DNA of 64,000 bases from Hormiphora californensis (taxonomy: Eukaryota > Ctenophora > Tentaculata > Cydippida > Pleurobrachiidae). The notes beneath the pieces were generated by a model that did not search any database, was not told the DNA's origin, and saw only the letters and a program-made list of their open reading frames with translations. The DNA lies in NCBI GenBank assembly GCA_020137815.1, contig CM035350.1, positions 3,764,037 to 3,828,036 on the forward strand. The letters run 5' to 3'. A program made the translations under genes and the position numbers. Below, one piece after another: positions 63,017-64,000 of this stretch; within the stretch, counting starts at the first letter, position 1; each line of letters opens with the position of its first letter.

Positions 63017-63136
63017 CTGAACCTCAGTTTCAGGCCATGGATATTTTCCACTGAGACCTGAGATGTCAGGTTTCAGTGATGGCTATTCCCTGACATCTCA
63101 GGTCTCGGTGGAAAGTAGCCTGAAACTGAGGTTCAG
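63017..63136. repeat. Long imperfect hairpin, arms about 50 bp
   Basis: CTGAACCTCAGTTTCAGGC, then TTTTCCACTGAGACCTGAGA, TGTCAGG on the left (63017-63070), matched in reverse by CCTGACATCTCAGGTCTC, GGTGGAAA, GCCTGAAACTGAGGTTCAG on the right (63089-63136). Confidence 0.85.
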
Positions 63137-63838
<702 letters not shown>

Positions 63839-63860
63839 GACAGAGAAAGAGACAGGGCTA

Positions 63861-63913
63861 TCTGGCGGCGCCAGACCGCGTTTTGATTCTCAGGTCGGGT
63901 CGGCGCCGCCAGA
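63861..63913. repeat. GC-rich 12-bp perfect hairpin
   Basis: TCTGGCGGCGCC (63861-63872) and GGCGCCGCCAGA (63902-63913) with a 29-nt loop. Sits between GA repeat and a short CAGA run. Confidence 0.85.
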
Positions 63914-64000
63914 CAGACAGACAGAGAGAGATTTAAGAGGGAGAATGACAGAAAGAGTCTGTGAGTGAGTGATATGTCAGTTGACAATTGTGCAGTGTAC

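Overview
The window is nuclear DNA from an animal, probably an invertebrate. The evidence is: split genes with GT..AG introns (about 50 to 850 bp); an ANTP/NKL-type homeobox gene; a rhodopsin-family GPCR; a GPI-anchored Ly6/three-finger protein; a PDE1-type cyclic nucleotide phosphodiesterase; a CR1-like non-LTR retrotransposon; and a Ty1/copia element whose primer site fits animal initiator tRNA-Met. The species cannot be fixed from sequence alone. The short introns and divergent homeobox would suit an early-branching marine animal, but that is a guess. Coding exons are short and sit among many dinucleotide repeats and small hairpin (MITE-like) elements, so most real genes were only visible after joining exons by splice signal and phase.

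Layout. 1-543 (-): 5' part of a GPCR. 1162-1746 (-): exons of a proline-rich protein. 2804-5064 (-): complete six-exon homeobox gene with an N-terminal eh1 repressor motif. 7334-9670 (+): five-exon gene for a tiny secreted polybasic peptide precursor. 9875-10674 (-): complete Ly6 gene. 15073-18135: weak candidate exons around a near-perfect 1.25-kb palindrome (16193-17445). 20.3-23.1 kb: a huge GGAA/CCTT tract. 23.3-25.0 kb: tandem and foldback repeats. 25079-30589: a 5.5-kb mobile unit. 30782-30881: assembly gap. 34.5-41 kb: homopolymer-rich, probably poorly polished sequence. 41-51 kb: mostly CT/GA repeats with no supportable gene. 51048-56354: intact copia element (-). 57703-62094 (+): complete 12-exon PDE1-like gene. 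62.5-64 kb: hairpin elements and a long GA tract.

The most unusual object is the 25087-30581 unit. Two 412-bp, nearly identical terminal inverted repeats, with telomere-like (TTAGGG-type) repeats at their inner edges, tightly frame the two ORFs of a CR1-like LINE. The whole unit is bounded by an 8-bp direct repeat (CACCCTGG). It therefore looks like a cut-and-paste DNA transposon whose only cargo is a non-LTR retrotransposon. A separate 67-bp element with its own 8-bp target duplication has since inserted into one arm only.

The host genes are independent, not an operon. The homeobox and Ly6 genes read leftward; the peptide and PDE1 genes read rightward. The peptide and Ly6 genes converge, with only about 200 bp between their stop codons.
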